NCBI RefSeq assembly: GCF_001976065.1
Contig: NZ_MNAH01000004.1
Span: forward strand, 374,519-438,518
DNA: 64,000 nt
Reading direction: 5' to 3'
From: Pseudomonas putida
Lineage (GTDB): Bacteria > Pseudomonadota > Gammaproteobacteria > Pseudomonadales > Pseudomonadaceae
The notes beneath the pieces were generated by a model. The model ran no database searches. It was not told the DNA's origin and worked only from the letters and a program-made list of their open reading frames with translations. Every line of letters begins with the position of its first letter. Within the stretch, counting starts at the first letter, position 1. Made by a program: the position numbers and the translations under genes. Shown here in pieces: positions 45,398 to 54,208 of this stretch.

Positions 45398-45489
45398 CTG
45401 TGGGAGCGGGCTTGCTCGCGAAGAGGCCGGCACATTCAACATCGTCGTTGCCTGAACCACTGCTTTTGCGAGCAAGCCCGCTCCCACAG
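45398..45489. repeat. REP pair between cyaY and lptM
   Basis: GTGGGAGCGGGCTTGCTCGC (45401) and inverse GCGAGCAAGCCCGCTCCCAC (45468-45487) flank a spacer of about 47 bp between two divergent genes. Confidence 0.85.
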
Positions 45490-45600
45490 TGTTCGATGCG
45501 CTTGCGACAAGGCCCGCCGGACGGGAGCCCCGTCACATAGGCAAGCTGCCGGGTGGCCGGTATACTCCGGCGCAATTAATGCATTTTCAAGGATTTCGCC

Positions 45601-45774
45601 ATGAAGCGCCTGATCTCTTCCCTTGCTGCGCTCGTCGCGGTTGCCTGCCTGGTGTCGGCCTGTGGTCAGAAAGGTCCGTTGTACCTGCCCGATGAGGACC
45701 AGGACCCGGCAGAGCAGGCTCAGTCCTCGCAAAAGCAGCCGTCCAAATCGCACAAGCACGACGTCTACCAATAA
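45601..45774 (+). CDS. lptM: LptM (YifL/LppL), LPS translocon maturation lipoprotein
   Basis: A 57-residue lipoprotein, too short for many gene callers. The signal peptide ends in a lipobox (L-V-S-A-C, Cys19), followed by the LptM signature CGQKGPLYLPDE. In E. coli LptM (YifL) helps oxidative maturation of LptD at the outer membrane. The rest is an acidic/glutamine-rich, probably disordered tail. It is encoded nine bases upstream of lysA; in Pseudomonas it is the lppL gene of the lppL-lysA-dapF cluster. Confidence 0.85.
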   Translation: MKRLISSLAALVAVACLVSACGQKGPLYLPDEDQDPAEQAQSSQKQPSKSHKHDVYQ

Positions 45775-45783
45775 GGGAACATC

Positions 45784-47031
45784 ATGAACGCTTTTAACTA
45801 CCGTGACGGTGAACTGTTCGCGGAAGGTGTTGCCCTGTCTGCTATCGCCGATCGCTTTGGTACACCGACCTACGTTTACTCGCGCGCGCACATCGAAGCC
45901 CAATACCTGGCGTATGCCGATGCTCTGGCCGGCATGCCTCACCTGGTCTGTTTCGCGGTCAAGGCCAACTCCAACCTGGGTGTGCTGAATGTCCTGGCTC
46001 GTCTTGGCGCCGGTTTCGACATCGTCTCCCGTGGCGAACTGGAACGCGTACTGGCCGCCGGCGGCAGCGCTGACAAGATCGTATTCTCCGGCGTCGGCAA
46101 GACCCGCGACGACATGCGTCGCGCCCTGGAAGTCGGTGTGCACTGCTTCAACGTCGAATCCACCGATGAGCTGGAGCGCCTGCAGGTTGTAGCTGCCGAG
46201 CTGGGTGTTCGCGCACCGATTTCGCTACGCGTGAACCCGGACGTCGATGCCGGTACACACCCGTACATCTCCACCGGTCTCAAAGAGAACAAGTTCGGCA
46301 TTGCCATCGCCGACGCCGAAGACGTGTACGTGCGTGCCGCGCAATTGCCGAACCTGGAAGTGGTCGGCGTCGATTGCCATATCGGCTCGCAACTGACCAC
46401 CCTGCCGCCGTTCATCGATGCCCTCGATCGCCTGCTGGGCCTGGTCGATCGCCTCGGCGACTGCGGCATCTACCTGCGCCACATCGACCTCGGCGGCGGC
46501 CTGGGCGTACGTTATCGCGATGAAGAGCCGCCATTGGCGGGTGACTACATCAAGGCCGTGCGCGAGCGTCTCGACGGTCGCGACCTGGCGCTGGTGTTCG
46601 AGCCGGGCCGCTTCATCGTCGCCAATGCCGGCGTGCTGCTGACCCAGGTCGAATACCTCAAGCACACCGAGCACAAGGATTTCGCCATCGTCGACGCGGC
46701 CATGAACGACCTGATCCGTCCGGCGCTGTACCAGGCCTGGATGGACGTCACCGCCGTGCGCCCGCGCAACACCGCTGCGCGCGCCTACGACATCGTCGGC
46801 CCGATCTGCGAGACTGGCGACTTCCTGGCCAAGGATCGTGAGCTGGCCCTGGAAGAAGGCGACCTGCTGGCCGTGCATTCGGCCGGCGCCTATGGGTTTG
46901 TCATGAGCTCCAACTACAACACCCGCGGCCGCGCCGCTGAAGTGTTGGTGGACGGTGATCAGGCATTTGAAGTGCGTCGCCGTGAGACGGTAGCCGAGTT
47001 GTTTGCTGGCGAAAGCCTGCTGCCGGAGTGA
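45784..47031 (+). CDS. lysA: Diaminopimelate decarboxylase LysA
   Basis: A 415-residue PLP enzyme converting meso-diaminopimelate to lysine. The Schiff-base K60 is in FAVKANSN, the HIGSQ loop and the GGLGVRY phosphate site are present. The C-terminal YDIVGPICETGDFLA segment and the ECXGD-like cysteine are also visible. It is the second gene of the lptM-lysA-dapF-DUF484-xerC-HAD operon and ends four bases before dapF. Confidence 0.97.
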   Translation: MNAFNYRDGELFAEGVALSAIADRFGTPTYVYSRAHIEAQYLAYADALAGMPHLVCFAVKANSNLGVLNVLARLGAGFDIVSRGELERVLAAGGSADKIVFSGVGKTRDDMRRALEVGVHCFNVESTDELERLQVVAAELGVRAPISLRVNPDVDAGTHPYISTGLKENKFGIAIADAEDVYVRAAQLPNLEVVGVDCHIGSQLTTLPPFIDALDRLLGLVDRLGDCGIYLRHIDLGGGLGVRYRDEEPPLAGDYIKAVRERLDGRDLALVFEPGRFIVANAGVLLTQVEYLKHTEHKDFAIVDAAMNDLIRPALYQAWMDVTAVRPRNTAARAYDIVGPICETGDFLAKDRELALEEGDLLAVHSAGAYGFVMSSNYNTRGRAAEVLVDGDQAFEVRRRETVAELFAGESLLPE

Positions 47032-47035
47032 AACC

Positions 47036-47866
47036 ATGCTGCTGCGTTTTACCAAGATGCACGGCCTGGGCAATGACTTCATGGTCCTCGACCTGGTCAG
47101 CCAGCACGCGCATATTCTGCCAAAGCATGCCAAGCAGTGGGGCGATCGGCACACCGGCATCGGTTTCGACCAGCTGCTGATTGTCGAAGCCCCGAGCAAC
47201 CCGGACGTGGACTTCCGCTATCGGATCTTCAACTCCGACGGCTCTGAAGTGGAGCAGTGCGGCAACGGTGCGCGCTGTTTCGCCCGCTTTGTGCTCGACA
47301 AGCGCCTGACCGCGAAACGGCAGATCCGTGTCGAAACCAAGAGCGGTATCATCGAGCTCGACGTTCGCAGCGATGGCCAGATCAGTGTCAACATGGGCGC
47401 TCCGCGACTGGTGCCGGCCGACATTCCGTTCCAGGCCCAAGAGCAGGCCCTGAACTATCAGGTCGACGTCGATGGCACGCCCGTCGAACTGGCCGCCGTG
47501 TCCATGGGCAACCCCCATGCCGTGGTGCGGGTCAGCGATATCAACAACGCACCGGTGCATGAACTGGGGCCGAAAATCGAACATCACCCGCGCTTCCCGG
47601 CACGGGTCAATGTCGGTTTTCTCCAGGTCATCGATCGGAACCGCGCGCAGTTGCGCGTCTGGGAACGCGGGGCCGGGGAAACCCAGGCCTGCGGTACCGG
47701 CGCCTGCGCCGCCGCCGTCGCCGCGATCAGCCAGGGGTGGATGGATTCGCCACTGCTGATCGACCTGCCTGGCGGGCGTCTGTCCATTGAATGGGCAGGC
47801 CCTGGCCAACCGGTCATGATGACCGGCCCGGCAGTGCGCGTTTATGAAGGACAAGTGCGTCTTTGA
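47036..47866 (+). CDS. dapF: Diaminopimelate epimerase DapF
   Basis: A 276-residue cofactor-independent epimerase (LL- to meso-DAP), feeding LysA and peptidoglycan. The two catalytic cysteines are C75 (QCGNGARC) and C219 (ACGTGAC). The start at 47036 (MLLRFTKMHGLGNDF) is the family start; the frame is open 11 codons upstream, inside lysA. Size is normal. Confidence 0.97.
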   Translation: MLLRFTKMHGLGNDFMVLDLVSQHAHILPKHAKQWGDRHTGIGFDQLLIVEAPSNPDVDFRYRIFNSDGSEVEQCGNGARCFARFVLDKRLTAKRQIRVETKSGIIELDVRSDGQISVNMGAPRLVPADIPFQAQEQALNYQVDVDGTPVELAAVSMGNPHAVVRVSDINNAPVHELGPKIEHHPRFPARVNVGFLQVIDRNRAQLRVWERGAGETQACGTGACAAAVAAISQGWMDSPLLIDLPGGRLSIEWAGPGQPVMMTGPAVRVYEGQVRL

Positions 47867-47879
47867 GTGAGCCACAGCC

Positions 47880-48605
47880 ATGACCGATAAGCCTCAGGTA
47901 CCCGCCCTACAGCCCGACGAATCAGCGTCCGAAAGCCTGGAGGCGGCGGCCGTTGCCGCGTACCTGGAGGCTCATCCGGACTTCTTCGTCGAGCACGAAG
48001 AGCTGCTTGCGTCCTTGCGCATCCCCCACCGGCGCGGCGATACCGTGTCGCTGGTGGAGCGGCAGATGACCATCCTGCGCGACCGCAACATAGAATTGCG
48101 TCATCGTCTTTCACACTTGATGGACGTCGCCCGCGACAATGACCGCCTGTTCGACAAGACCCGCCGACTGATTCTCTCCCTGCTCGACGCCAGCAGCCTG
48201 GAAGACGTGGTGATCTGCGTCGAAGACAGTCTGCGCCAGGACTTCCAGGTACCCTTCGTCAGCCTCATCCTGCTGGGCGACAACGCCATGCCAGTGGGCC
48301 GCTGGGTGACCCACGCCGATGCCCAGGTAGCCATTGGCGGCCTGCTGCTGGAAGACAAAAGCGTCAGCGGCAGCCTGCGCGAGCACGAACTGGATTTCCT
48401 GTTCGGCGAAGAACAGCGCAAGCAGATCGGTTCCACTGCCGTCGTCGCCATCAGCTATCAAGGCATCCACGGCATACTGGCCATTGCCAGTCGCGACCCG
48501 CAGCACTACAAGAGTTCGGTGGGCACGCTGTTCCTGAGCTACATCGCCGAAGTCATGGGCCGCGTGCTGCCACGGTTCAACAGCTCCCTGCGCTCGGTAC
48601 GCTGA
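47880..48605 (+). CDS. DUF484 family protein
   Basis: A 241-residue GAF-like-domain protein. It opens with a helix (AAAVAAYLEAHPDFFVEHEELLASLRIPH) and a coiled coil (VERQMTILRDRNIELRHRL). The rest resembles a GAF fold. The gene sits between dapF and xerC in many gammaproteobacteria. The role is unknown; a link to XerC recombination is only suggested by the conserved position. Confidence 0.9.
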   Translation: MTDKPQVPALQPDESASESLEAAAVAAYLEAHPDFFVEHEELLASLRIPHRRGDTVSLVERQMTILRDRNIELRHRLSHLMDVARDNDRLFDKTRRLILSLLDASSLEDVVICVEDSLRQDFQVPFVSLILLGDNAMPVGRWVTHADAQVAIGGLLLEDKSVSGSLREHELDFLFGEEQRKQIGSTAVVAISYQGIHGILAIASRDPQHYKSSVGTLFLSYIAEVMGRVLPRFNSSLRSVR

Positions 48606-48607
48606 TC

Positions 48608-49507
48608 ATGGAACGGCAACTTGACGCTTACTGCGAACACCTGCGCAGTGAGCGACAGGTGTCGCCCCACACGCTTTCGGCCTACCGCCGCGACCTCGAC
48701 AAAGTGCTGGGGTGGTGCGCCAAACAGAACATCGATAGCTGGGCCGCGCTGGACATCCAGCGCCTGCGCAGCCTGGTCGCCCGCCTGCATTCGCAAGGTC
48801 AATCGTCCCGTAGCCTGGCGCGGTTGCTGTCGGCAGTGCGCGGGCTTTATCACTACCTGAACCGTGAAGGCCTCTGCGACCACGACCCGGCCAATGGCCT
48901 GGCACCGCCCAAGGGCGAACGCCGCTTGCCGAAAACCCTCGACACCGACCGGGCGCTGCAACTGCTTGAAGGTGGCGTGGAAGATGACTTCCTGGCACGC
49001 CGGGACCAGGCGATCCTCGAACTGTTCTACTCCTCCGGGCTGCGCCTGTCAGAGCTGACCGGGCTCAATCTCGAACAGCTGGATCTGGCCGACGGCATGG
49101 TCCAGGTGCACGGCAAAGGCAGCAAGACCCGCCTGCTGCCAGTCGGCAAAAAAGCCCGCGAGGCGCTGGAGCAGTGGCTGCCGCTGCGGGCCATGGCCAA
49201 CCCGGCGGACGACGCGGTGTTTGTCAGCCAGCAAGGCCGGCGCCTGGGGCCGCGGGCGATTCAGCTGCGGGTCAAGGCTGCTGGCGAACGCGAACTGGGG
49301 CAAAACCTGCACCCTCACATGTTGCGGCATTCTTTCGCCAGCCACCTGCTGGAATCCTCCCAGGACCTGCGGGCCGTGCAGGAACTGCTCGGCCACTCGG
49401 ACATCAAGACCACCCAGATCTATACCCACCTGGATTTCCAGCACCTGGCAACCGTCTACGACAGCGCCCACCCACGGGCCAAACGCATTAAAGGCGACGA
49501 TTCATGA
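48608..49507 (+). CDS. xerC: Tyrosine recombinase XerC (Sss)
   Basis: A 299-residue recombinase that, with XerD, resolves chromosome dimers at dif. The catalytic residues are R146, K170, H237, R240, H263 and nucleophile Y272. The N-terminal SAM-like domain occupies residues 1-90. It starts two bases after DUF484 and its stop overlaps the HAD gene by four bases. This is the sss gene of pseudomonads. Confidence 0.96.
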   Translation: MERQLDAYCEHLRSERQVSPHTLSAYRRDLDKVLGWCAKQNIDSWAALDIQRLRSLVARLHSQGQSSRSLARLLSAVRGLYHYLNREGLCDHDPANGLAPPKGERRLPKTLDTDRALQLLEGGVEDDFLARRDQAILELFYSSGLRLSELTGLNLEQLDLADGMVQVHGKGSKTRLLPVGKKAREALEQWLPLRAMANPADDAVFVSQQGRRLGPRAIQLRVKAAGERELGQNLHPHMLRHSFASHLLESSQDLRAVQELLGHSDIKTTQIYTHLDFQHLATVYDSAHPRAKRIKGDDS

Positions 49508-50211
49508 CCCTCCAACTGATCACTTTCGACCTCGATGACACCCTGTGGGACACCGCTCCGGTGATCGTCAGCGCCGAAGCCGTATTGCGTGAATGGCTGA
49601 CGCAACATGCGCCCAACCTGGGAGCGGTGCCAGTGGAGCATCTGTGGGCCATTCGCGAGCGTATCCTGAGTATCGAACCCAACCTCAAGCACCGCATCAG
49701 CGCCTTGCGTCGTCGCGTGCTGTTTCAAGCATTGGAAGAAGCCGGATACGCCCATGCTTTGGCCTCGGACCTGGCCGACCAGAGTTTCGAAGTGTTCCTG
49801 CATGCCCGGCACCAGTTGGAAATCTTTCCGGAGGTGCAACCAACGCTGGAAGTGCTGGCTAACCATTACACCCTCGGCGTGGTCACCAACGGCAACGCCG
49901 ATGTGCGTCGCTTGGGGCTGGCGGACTACTTCAAGTTTGCGTTGTGCGCCGAAGATATCGGCGTCGCCAAACCCGACGCGCGACTGTTCCATGAGGCATT
50001 GCAGCGTGGTGATGCAACCGCCGAAACGGCGGTGCATATCGGCGATCATCCCGGCGATGACATTGCCGGCGCCCAGCAGGCAGGGCTGCGCGCGATCTGG
50101 TTCAACCCGGCGGGCAAGGTTTGGGAGGCCGAGCGCTTGCCGGATGCCGAGATTCGCAGCCTGACCGAATTGCCGGCGTTGTTGGCGCAGTGGAATTCAG
50201 TTTCGGCCTGA
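49504..50211 (+). CDS. HAD-superfamily hydrolase
   Basis: A 235-residue phosphatase-like protein. The DxD motif is FDLDDTLWD (D9, D11). The second motif T in VVTNGN, the K in GVAKPDARLF and the final acidic loop HIGDHPGDDIAGA complete the four HAD motifs. Related proteins next to xerC (YigB family) act on FMN or 5-amino-6-ribitylamino-uracil phosphates. The substrate here is inferred only from that resemblance. Last gene of the operon; a REP pair follows. Confidence 0.9.
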   Translation: MTLQLITFDLDDTLWDTAPVIVSAEAVLREWLTQHAPNLGAVPVEHLWAIRERILSIEPNLKHRISALRRRVLFQALEEAGYAHALASDLADQSFEVFLHARHQLEIFPEVQPTLEVLANHYTLGVVTNGNADVRRLGLADYFKFALCAEDIGVAKPDARLFHEALQRGDATAETAVHIGDHPGDDIAGAQQAGLRAIWFNPAGKVWEAERLPDAEIRSLTELPALLAQWNSVSA

Positions 50212-50217
50212 CCGAAT

Positions 50218-50302
50218 CTGTAGGAGCTGGCTTGCCAGCGAAGGCGTCCTCAGGATTACCCCAGACTCAAGGGCCCCTTCGCCGGCAAGCCGGCTCCTAC
50301 AG
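50218..50302. repeat. REP pair downstream of the HAD gene
   Basis: GTAGGAGCTGGCTTGCCAGC (50220) and inverse GCCGGCAAGCCGGCTCCTAC ending at 50300. Confidence 0.85.
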
Positions 50303-50331
50303 GATCCGCGAACGATTTTGAGCCGCCCATG

Positions 50332-50360
50332 AAAAAGCCCGCAGCGACGGCGGGCTTTTT
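50332..50360 (-). terminator. Rho-independent terminator downstream of sutA
   Basis: AAAAAGCCCGCC-GTCGCT-GCGGGCTTTTT in minus sense, 20 bases past the sutA stop. Confidence 0.85.
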
Positions 50361-50379
50361 CAGCAAGCGCGTAGCTGGC

Positions 50380-50703
50380 TCAGATAGGCCGGCTGCCGTA
50401 CTTGTTGTCTGGCTTCTTGGGCGGATCGGCGACCACATTGGCCTCCACTTCCTGCACCTTGCCGCCACGAGCCAGGAACTCTTCCATGGCCTTGGCCAGG
50501 GCGTCGCGTTCCTTGTTCTTGGCTTCGACACTCGGCAGCTCATCGACCGATACCGCTGCCTTGGCCTTGCCTTTGGCGGTCGGAACGGGGGCATCACCGC
50601 CGTCGTCTTCAGCGACGTCTTCCGCCGCTGCTTCCAGACCTTCTTCGGTTTCGTCGTCGTCGCCTACTTCGAGGTCGTCGTTTTCCAGATCATCGTCGCT
50701 CAT
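50380..50703 (-). CDS. sutA: SutA, RNA polymerase-binding slow-growth regulator
   Basis: A 107-residue, mostly disordered acidic protein. The acidic N terminus (DDDLENDDLEVGDDDETEEG) and the conserved helix (DALAKAMEEFLARGGKVQEVEA), plus the C-terminal PPKKPDNKYGSRPI, match SutA. In P. aeruginosa it stimulates sigma-S-dependent and ribosomal transcription during slow growth. Confidence 0.88.
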   Translation of the reverse strand: MSDDDLENDDLEVGDDDETEEGLEAAAEDVAEDDGGDAPVPTAKGKAKAAVSVDELPSVEAKNKERDALAKAMEEFLARGGKVQEVEANVVADPPKKPDNKYGSRPI

Positions 50704-50804
50704 GTTCTACCTCATGACTTGCGAAAAGCAGATTAGTTATAGCCCAGCTTTGCCCTCTGTCGAAGGCTGCCGGAAAAAAATCAACAGCCGCTGGTGACCA
50801 GCGG

Positions 50805-51230
50805 TTATGCCCCTTCACCGTGCAAGGTGGCGAGGACTTTACGAGCACCGCCGTGATCACGGTGCTCGCCCAGATAAACGCCTTGCCAGGTGCCTAACGC
50901 CAGCCGGCCCGCCGAGATCGGCAAACTGAGCTGACAGCCAAGCACGCTGGCCTTGAAATGCGCCGGGAGGTCGTCCAGGCCTTCGTCGTTATGCTCATAG
51001 CCGTCTGTTCCTTGTGGGATCAGACGATTGAAAAATCGTTCGAAGTCGCGACGTACCGCCGGATCGGCGTTCTCGTTGATGGTCAACGACGCCGAGGTAT
51101 GCTGCAGCCACAAATGCAACAGACCGACCCGACATGCCTTGAGTTCAGGCAAGCCGGCGAGTAACTCGTCCGTTACCAGATGAAAGCCCCGAGGCCTCGC
51201 CCGCAGGGTTATCAGAGTCTGTTGCCACAT
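50805..51230 (-). CDS. yjbQ: YjbQ family protein (secondary thiamine-phosphate synthase type)
   Basis: A 141-residue UPF0047/YjbQ protein. Family motifs LLHLWLQHTSASLTINENADP, DDLPAHFKASVLG and TWQGVYLGEHRD (with the histidine metal site) are clear. The E. coli protein shows weak thiamine-phosphate synthase activity; the physiological role is unclear. The start at 51230 is preceded by GGAG; the frame is open 37 codons further. Confidence 0.9.
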   Translation of the reverse strand: MWQQTLITLRARPRGFHLVTDELLAGLPELKACRVGLLHLWLQHTSASLTINENADPAVRRDFERFFNRLIPQGTDGYEHNDEGLDDLPAHFKASVLGCQLSLPISAGRLALGTWQGVYLGEHRDHGGARKVLATLHGEGA

Positions 51231-51401
51231 ACAGTTCTCCGCACGTTCGGGGCGCATTCTAGCGCGCTCTGGGAAAAAACAAAGGCCCTGATCATCCTTC
51301 ATTTTTGTAAGCCATCGACCGTACAAATACACCCGACGCAAACATCGTAAAACCTGTAGGAAAAAACCTTTCAGCTCTCACTTCAATGACAAACTCCAGA
51401 C

Positions 51402-51435
51402 AAAAAAATGCCCGGCAAGCCGGGCAAGTTTTTTT
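51402..51435 (-). terminator. Rho-independent terminator downstream of amtB
   Basis: TGCCCGGC-TT-GCCGGGCA in minus sense, with seven A before and seven T after on the transcribed strand. It lies 12 bases past the amtB stop. Confidence 0.85.
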
Positions 51436-51446
51436 CATGCGCGTGC

Positions 51447-52784
51447 TTACAAGTTGTAGCCGCGTTCGTTGTGTAGCGCCAGATCGATGCCGACCGCTTC
51501 TTCTTCCTCGGTAATACGCAGGCCCATGACGGCGTCCAGGACCTTGAGGATGATGAAGGTGACGATCGCGGTGTAGATCACCGTGAAGCCCACGCCTTTG
51601 CACTGAATCCATACTTGCGCGGCGATGTCGGTCACGGTGCCGAAGCCACCCAGGGACGGCGCAGCGAAGACACCGGTGAGGATCGCGCCGAGGATACCGC
51701 CGATACCGTGCACGCCGAAGGCGTCCAGGGAGTCGTCATAGCCGAGTTTGCGTTTCAGGGTAGTCGCGCAGAAGAAGCACACCACGCCTGCGGCCAGACC
51801 GATCACCAGGGCGCCCATCGGGCCTACGGTGCCAGCGGCCGGGGTAATGGCTACCAGGCCGGCAACCACACCCGATGCAATGCCCAGTGCGCTTGGTTTG
51901 CCGTGGGTGACCCACTCGGCGAACATCCAGCCCAATGCCGCAGCGGCGGTTGCGATCTGGGTGACCAGCATCGCCATGCCGGCAGTGCCGTTGGCCGCCG
52001 CAGCGGAGCCGGCGTTGAAGCCGAACCAGCCAACCCACAGCATGGCCGCGCCCATCAAGGTGTAACCGAGGTTGTGCGGTGCCATCGGCGTGGTCGGGAA
52101 GCCTTTACGCTTACCCAGCACCAGGCAGGCAATCAGACCGGCCACACCGGCATTGATGTGCACCACGGTGCCGCCGGCGAAGTCCAGCACGCCCCAGTCC
52201 CACATCAGGCCGCCGTTGCCGGACCAGACCATGTGCGCGATCGGTGCATACACCAGGGTGAACCAGATGCCCATGAAGATCAGCATCGCGGAGAACTTCA
52301 TGCGCTCGGCGAAGGCACCGACGATCAGCGCCGGGGTGATGATCGCGAAGGTCATCTGGAAGGTGATGAATACCGCCTCAGGGAACAGCGCGGCCGGGCC
52401 GGTCAGGCTGGATGGCGTGACACCGGCGAGGAAAGCCTTGCCCATGCCGCCGAAGAACGAGTTGAAGTTGACGACGCCCTGCTCCATGCCGGTGGTGTCG
52501 AACGCGATGCTGTAGCCATAAATGACCCACAGGACGCTGATCAGACCGGTAATGGCGAAGCACTGCATCATCACGGAAAGAATGTTTTTGGAACGAACCA
52601 TACCGCCGTAGAACAGCGCGAGGCCGGGAATGGTCATGAACAGCACGAGAGCTGTCGAGGTCAACATCCAGGCGGTGTCGCCGGAGTTGAGGACTGGGGC
52701 CGCCACTTCGTCTGCCGCCAAAGCAAGGCTGGGCATTACGATGGACAACAGGGCTCCTAGCCCTGCGAATTTACGCAGAGTCAT
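51447..52784 (-). CDS. amtB: Ammonium transporter AmtB
   Basis: A 445-residue trimeric ammonium channel. A cleavable signal peptide (MTLRKFAGLGALLSIVMPSLALA) precedes eleven or so membrane helices. The Amt signature DFAGGTVVHINAGVAGLI and the twin-His region (AHMVWSGNGG and LDAFGVHGIGG) are present. It is downstream of glnK by 35 bp, so the classic glnK-amtB operon is intact and GlnK should block the channel when uridylyl groups are removed. Confidence 0.96.
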   Translation of the reverse strand: MTLRKFAGLGALLSIVMPSLALAADEVAAPVLNSGDTAWMLTSTALVLFMTIPGLALFYGGMVRSKNILSVMMQCFAITGLISVLWVIYGYSIAFDTTGMEQGVVNFNSFFGGMGKAFLAGVTPSSLTGPAALFPEAVFITFQMTFAIITPALIVGAFAERMKFSAMLIFMGIWFTLVYAPIAHMVWSGNGGLMWDWGVLDFAGGTVVHINAGVAGLIACLVLGKRKGFPTTPMAPHNLGYTLMGAAMLWVGWFGFNAGSAAAANGTAGMAMLVTQIATAAAALGWMFAEWVTHGKPSALGIASGVVAGLVAITPAAGTVGPMGALVIGLAAGVVCFFCATTLKRKLGYDDSLDAFGVHGIGGILGAILTGVFAAPSLGGFGTVTDIAAQVWIQCKGVGFTVIYTAIVTFIILKVLDAVMGLRITEEEEAVGIDLALHNERGYNL

Positions 52785-52819
52785 TTTGTTTTCTCCTGGG
52801 GCGTTGGGTTTGTGGCGGC

Positions 52820-53158
52820 TTAGATTGCGTCGGTATCGGTTTCGCCGGTACGGATGCGAATCGCCTGTTCCAGATTGACCACGAAGATCTTGCCGTCACC
52901 GATCTTGCCGGTGTTGGCCGCCTTGGTTATCGCCTCGATAACCCGGTCGAGATCCTTGTCGTCAATGGCGACATCAATCTTCACCTTTGGCAGGAAATCG
53001 ACCACGTACTCCGCGCCGCGATACAGCTCGGTGTGACCCTTCTGCCGACCGAAGCCTTTGACTTCAGTAACGGTAATGCCCTGCACGCCGATCTCGGACA
53101 ACGACTCGCGCACGTCGTCCAACTTGAACGGCTTGATGATGGCAGTGACTAGCTTCAT
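52820..53158 (-). CDS. glnK: Nitrogen regulatory PII protein GlnK
   Basis: A 112-residue PII trimer subunit. The uridylylation site Y51 lies in the T-loop (ELYRGAEYVVDFLPKVK). The PII signatures GKIGDGKIFV and KGFGRQKGHTELYRG are intact. First gene of glnK-amtB, so expected under NtrC/sigma-54 nitrogen control. A candidate sigma-54 site lies upstream. Confidence 0.96.
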   Translation of the reverse strand: MKLVTAIIKPFKLDDVRESLSEIGVQGITVTEVKGFGRQKGHTELYRGAEYVVDFLPKVKIDVAIDDKDLDRVIEAITKAANTGKIGDGKIFVVNLEQAIRIRTGETDTDAI

Positions 53159-53214
53159 GAAAACTCTCTCCCGAATTTGGTGGACTTGCCCCAGGAAAAC
53201 AAACCCGTCTCAAG

Positions 53215-53230
53215 TCTAAGCGCAGTGCCT
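53215..53230 (-). promoter_or_regulatory. Possible sigma-54 promoter for glnK-amtB
   Basis: Minus-strand sequence AGGCAC-TGCGC-TTAGA resembles the -24/-12 consensus TGGCAC-N5-TTGCA, but the nearly invariant GC of the -12 element is replaced. It is 57 bp before the glnK start. The expected biology argues for such a promoter; the match itself is weak. Confidence 0.28.
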
Positions 53231-53579
53231 GGCTTTGTAACGCATCGTCGGCCTTACCTGCCCGTCCGACGCCAGCTAACCGCTCCTTGCGAAACACTCC
53301 CCGCGTTTCGCCTGGCGCACTGCATTCGTCACAGCGACTGCATCAGTGCATGGGTCATCAGCATCTAAGCAGAAAGCTTGCCATCTCCACAAAACGCATT
53401 GTTTTCAAGCCTTTGCCAACAGATCGCAACCACTTCACGACAGCACCCCACGCGTTACGCACAACAACGGTGCGCTGCCGTCCGTCCGCATGCGCGAAAA
53501 GCGTGCATTCCTTGCCCGCCGAATTGACTATAGACACTGCGTGGTACACTGCCCGCCATTGCTACCAGGACAATCCCCC

Positions 53580-53840
53580 ATGCTCGCGCCCAAAGACTTC
53601 CTCGACGCCCTGACAGGCACCGCCTCCCGCCTCTTCAGCGGCGACACGCCACTGCCGAAAAGCGAAATCGAAAGCCAGTTCAAGGCGCTGTTGCAGAGCG
53701 GGTTCAGCAAGCTGGATCTGGTGAGCCGCGAAGAGTTCGATAGCCAGATGGTGGTGTTGGCGCGTACCCGGGCACGCTTGGAGGCTCTTGAGGCGAAAGT
53801 GGCGGAGATGGAAGCCAAGCTCACTCCCCCGTCCGAATAA
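53580..53840 (+). CDS. ubiK: UbiK (YqiC), ubiquinone biosynthesis accessory factor
   Basis: An 86-residue BMFP-family protein. The C-terminal half is a coiled coil (FDSQMVVLARTRARLEALEAKVAEMEAKL) known to trimerise, and the N-terminal amphipathic part binds membranes. In enterobacteria UbiK binds UbiJ and is needed for aerobic ubiquinone synthesis. The start at 53580 has AGGA nine bases upstream. It is divergent from glnK. Confidence 0.88.
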   Translation: MLAPKDFLDALTGTASRLFSGDTPLPKSEIESQFKALLQSGFSKLDLVSREEFDSQMVVLARTRARLEALEAKVAEMEAKLTPPSE

Positions 53841-53851
53841 CACCACGATCC

Positions 53852-53876
53852 CTGTAGGAGCGGGCTTGCCCGCGAT
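53852..53876. repeat. Solitary REP unit downstream of ubiK
   Basis: CTGTAGGAGCGGGCTTGCCC then GCGAT: a single REP arm with no inverted partner nearby, unlike the paired elements elsewhere. Confidence 0.7.
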
Positions 53877-54208
53877 TGAAGACCTGCGTGTAGGTGTTCA
53901 TCGTCGCGTTAACTGCGGCTTTGGCGTCATACACCCGTGGGAAGCCCATAAGGCCGACCTGCTCAACCATGGCTGCCAGACTATCTCGGCTCGAGGATCG
54001 GTGTTCCCATGGATGTCCTCTAATGCCGGCCTATAGTCACCACATTCAGTGTAAATCCCCCCTTGTAAACGCCCCATTCAAGGGCTTTTAAAGCCTCCCG
54101 CAACATCCAGCGAAAATTCATTTCCACTGCCCCCACGCGAAACCCTCATCTCCTGGCTACCCTTGAAAAACCCGCAGGAAGCGGCCTCCGTCATTTCAAG
54201 GAACGATC
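53877..54208. other. ubiK-comM intergenic region
   Basis: About 330 bp with no gene I can support. A 65-codon plus-strand frame (53894-54091) and antisense frames lack ribosome sites and recognisable motifs. The sequence directly before comM (54150-54208) contains its translation signals (AAGGAACG before ATG). Confidence 0.4.

Noticed and set aside
53365..53420. NtrC binding sites upstream of glnK
   Set aside because: TGCACTGATGCA-like pieces are present, but they do not fit the GCAC-N7-type consensus well enough to call.
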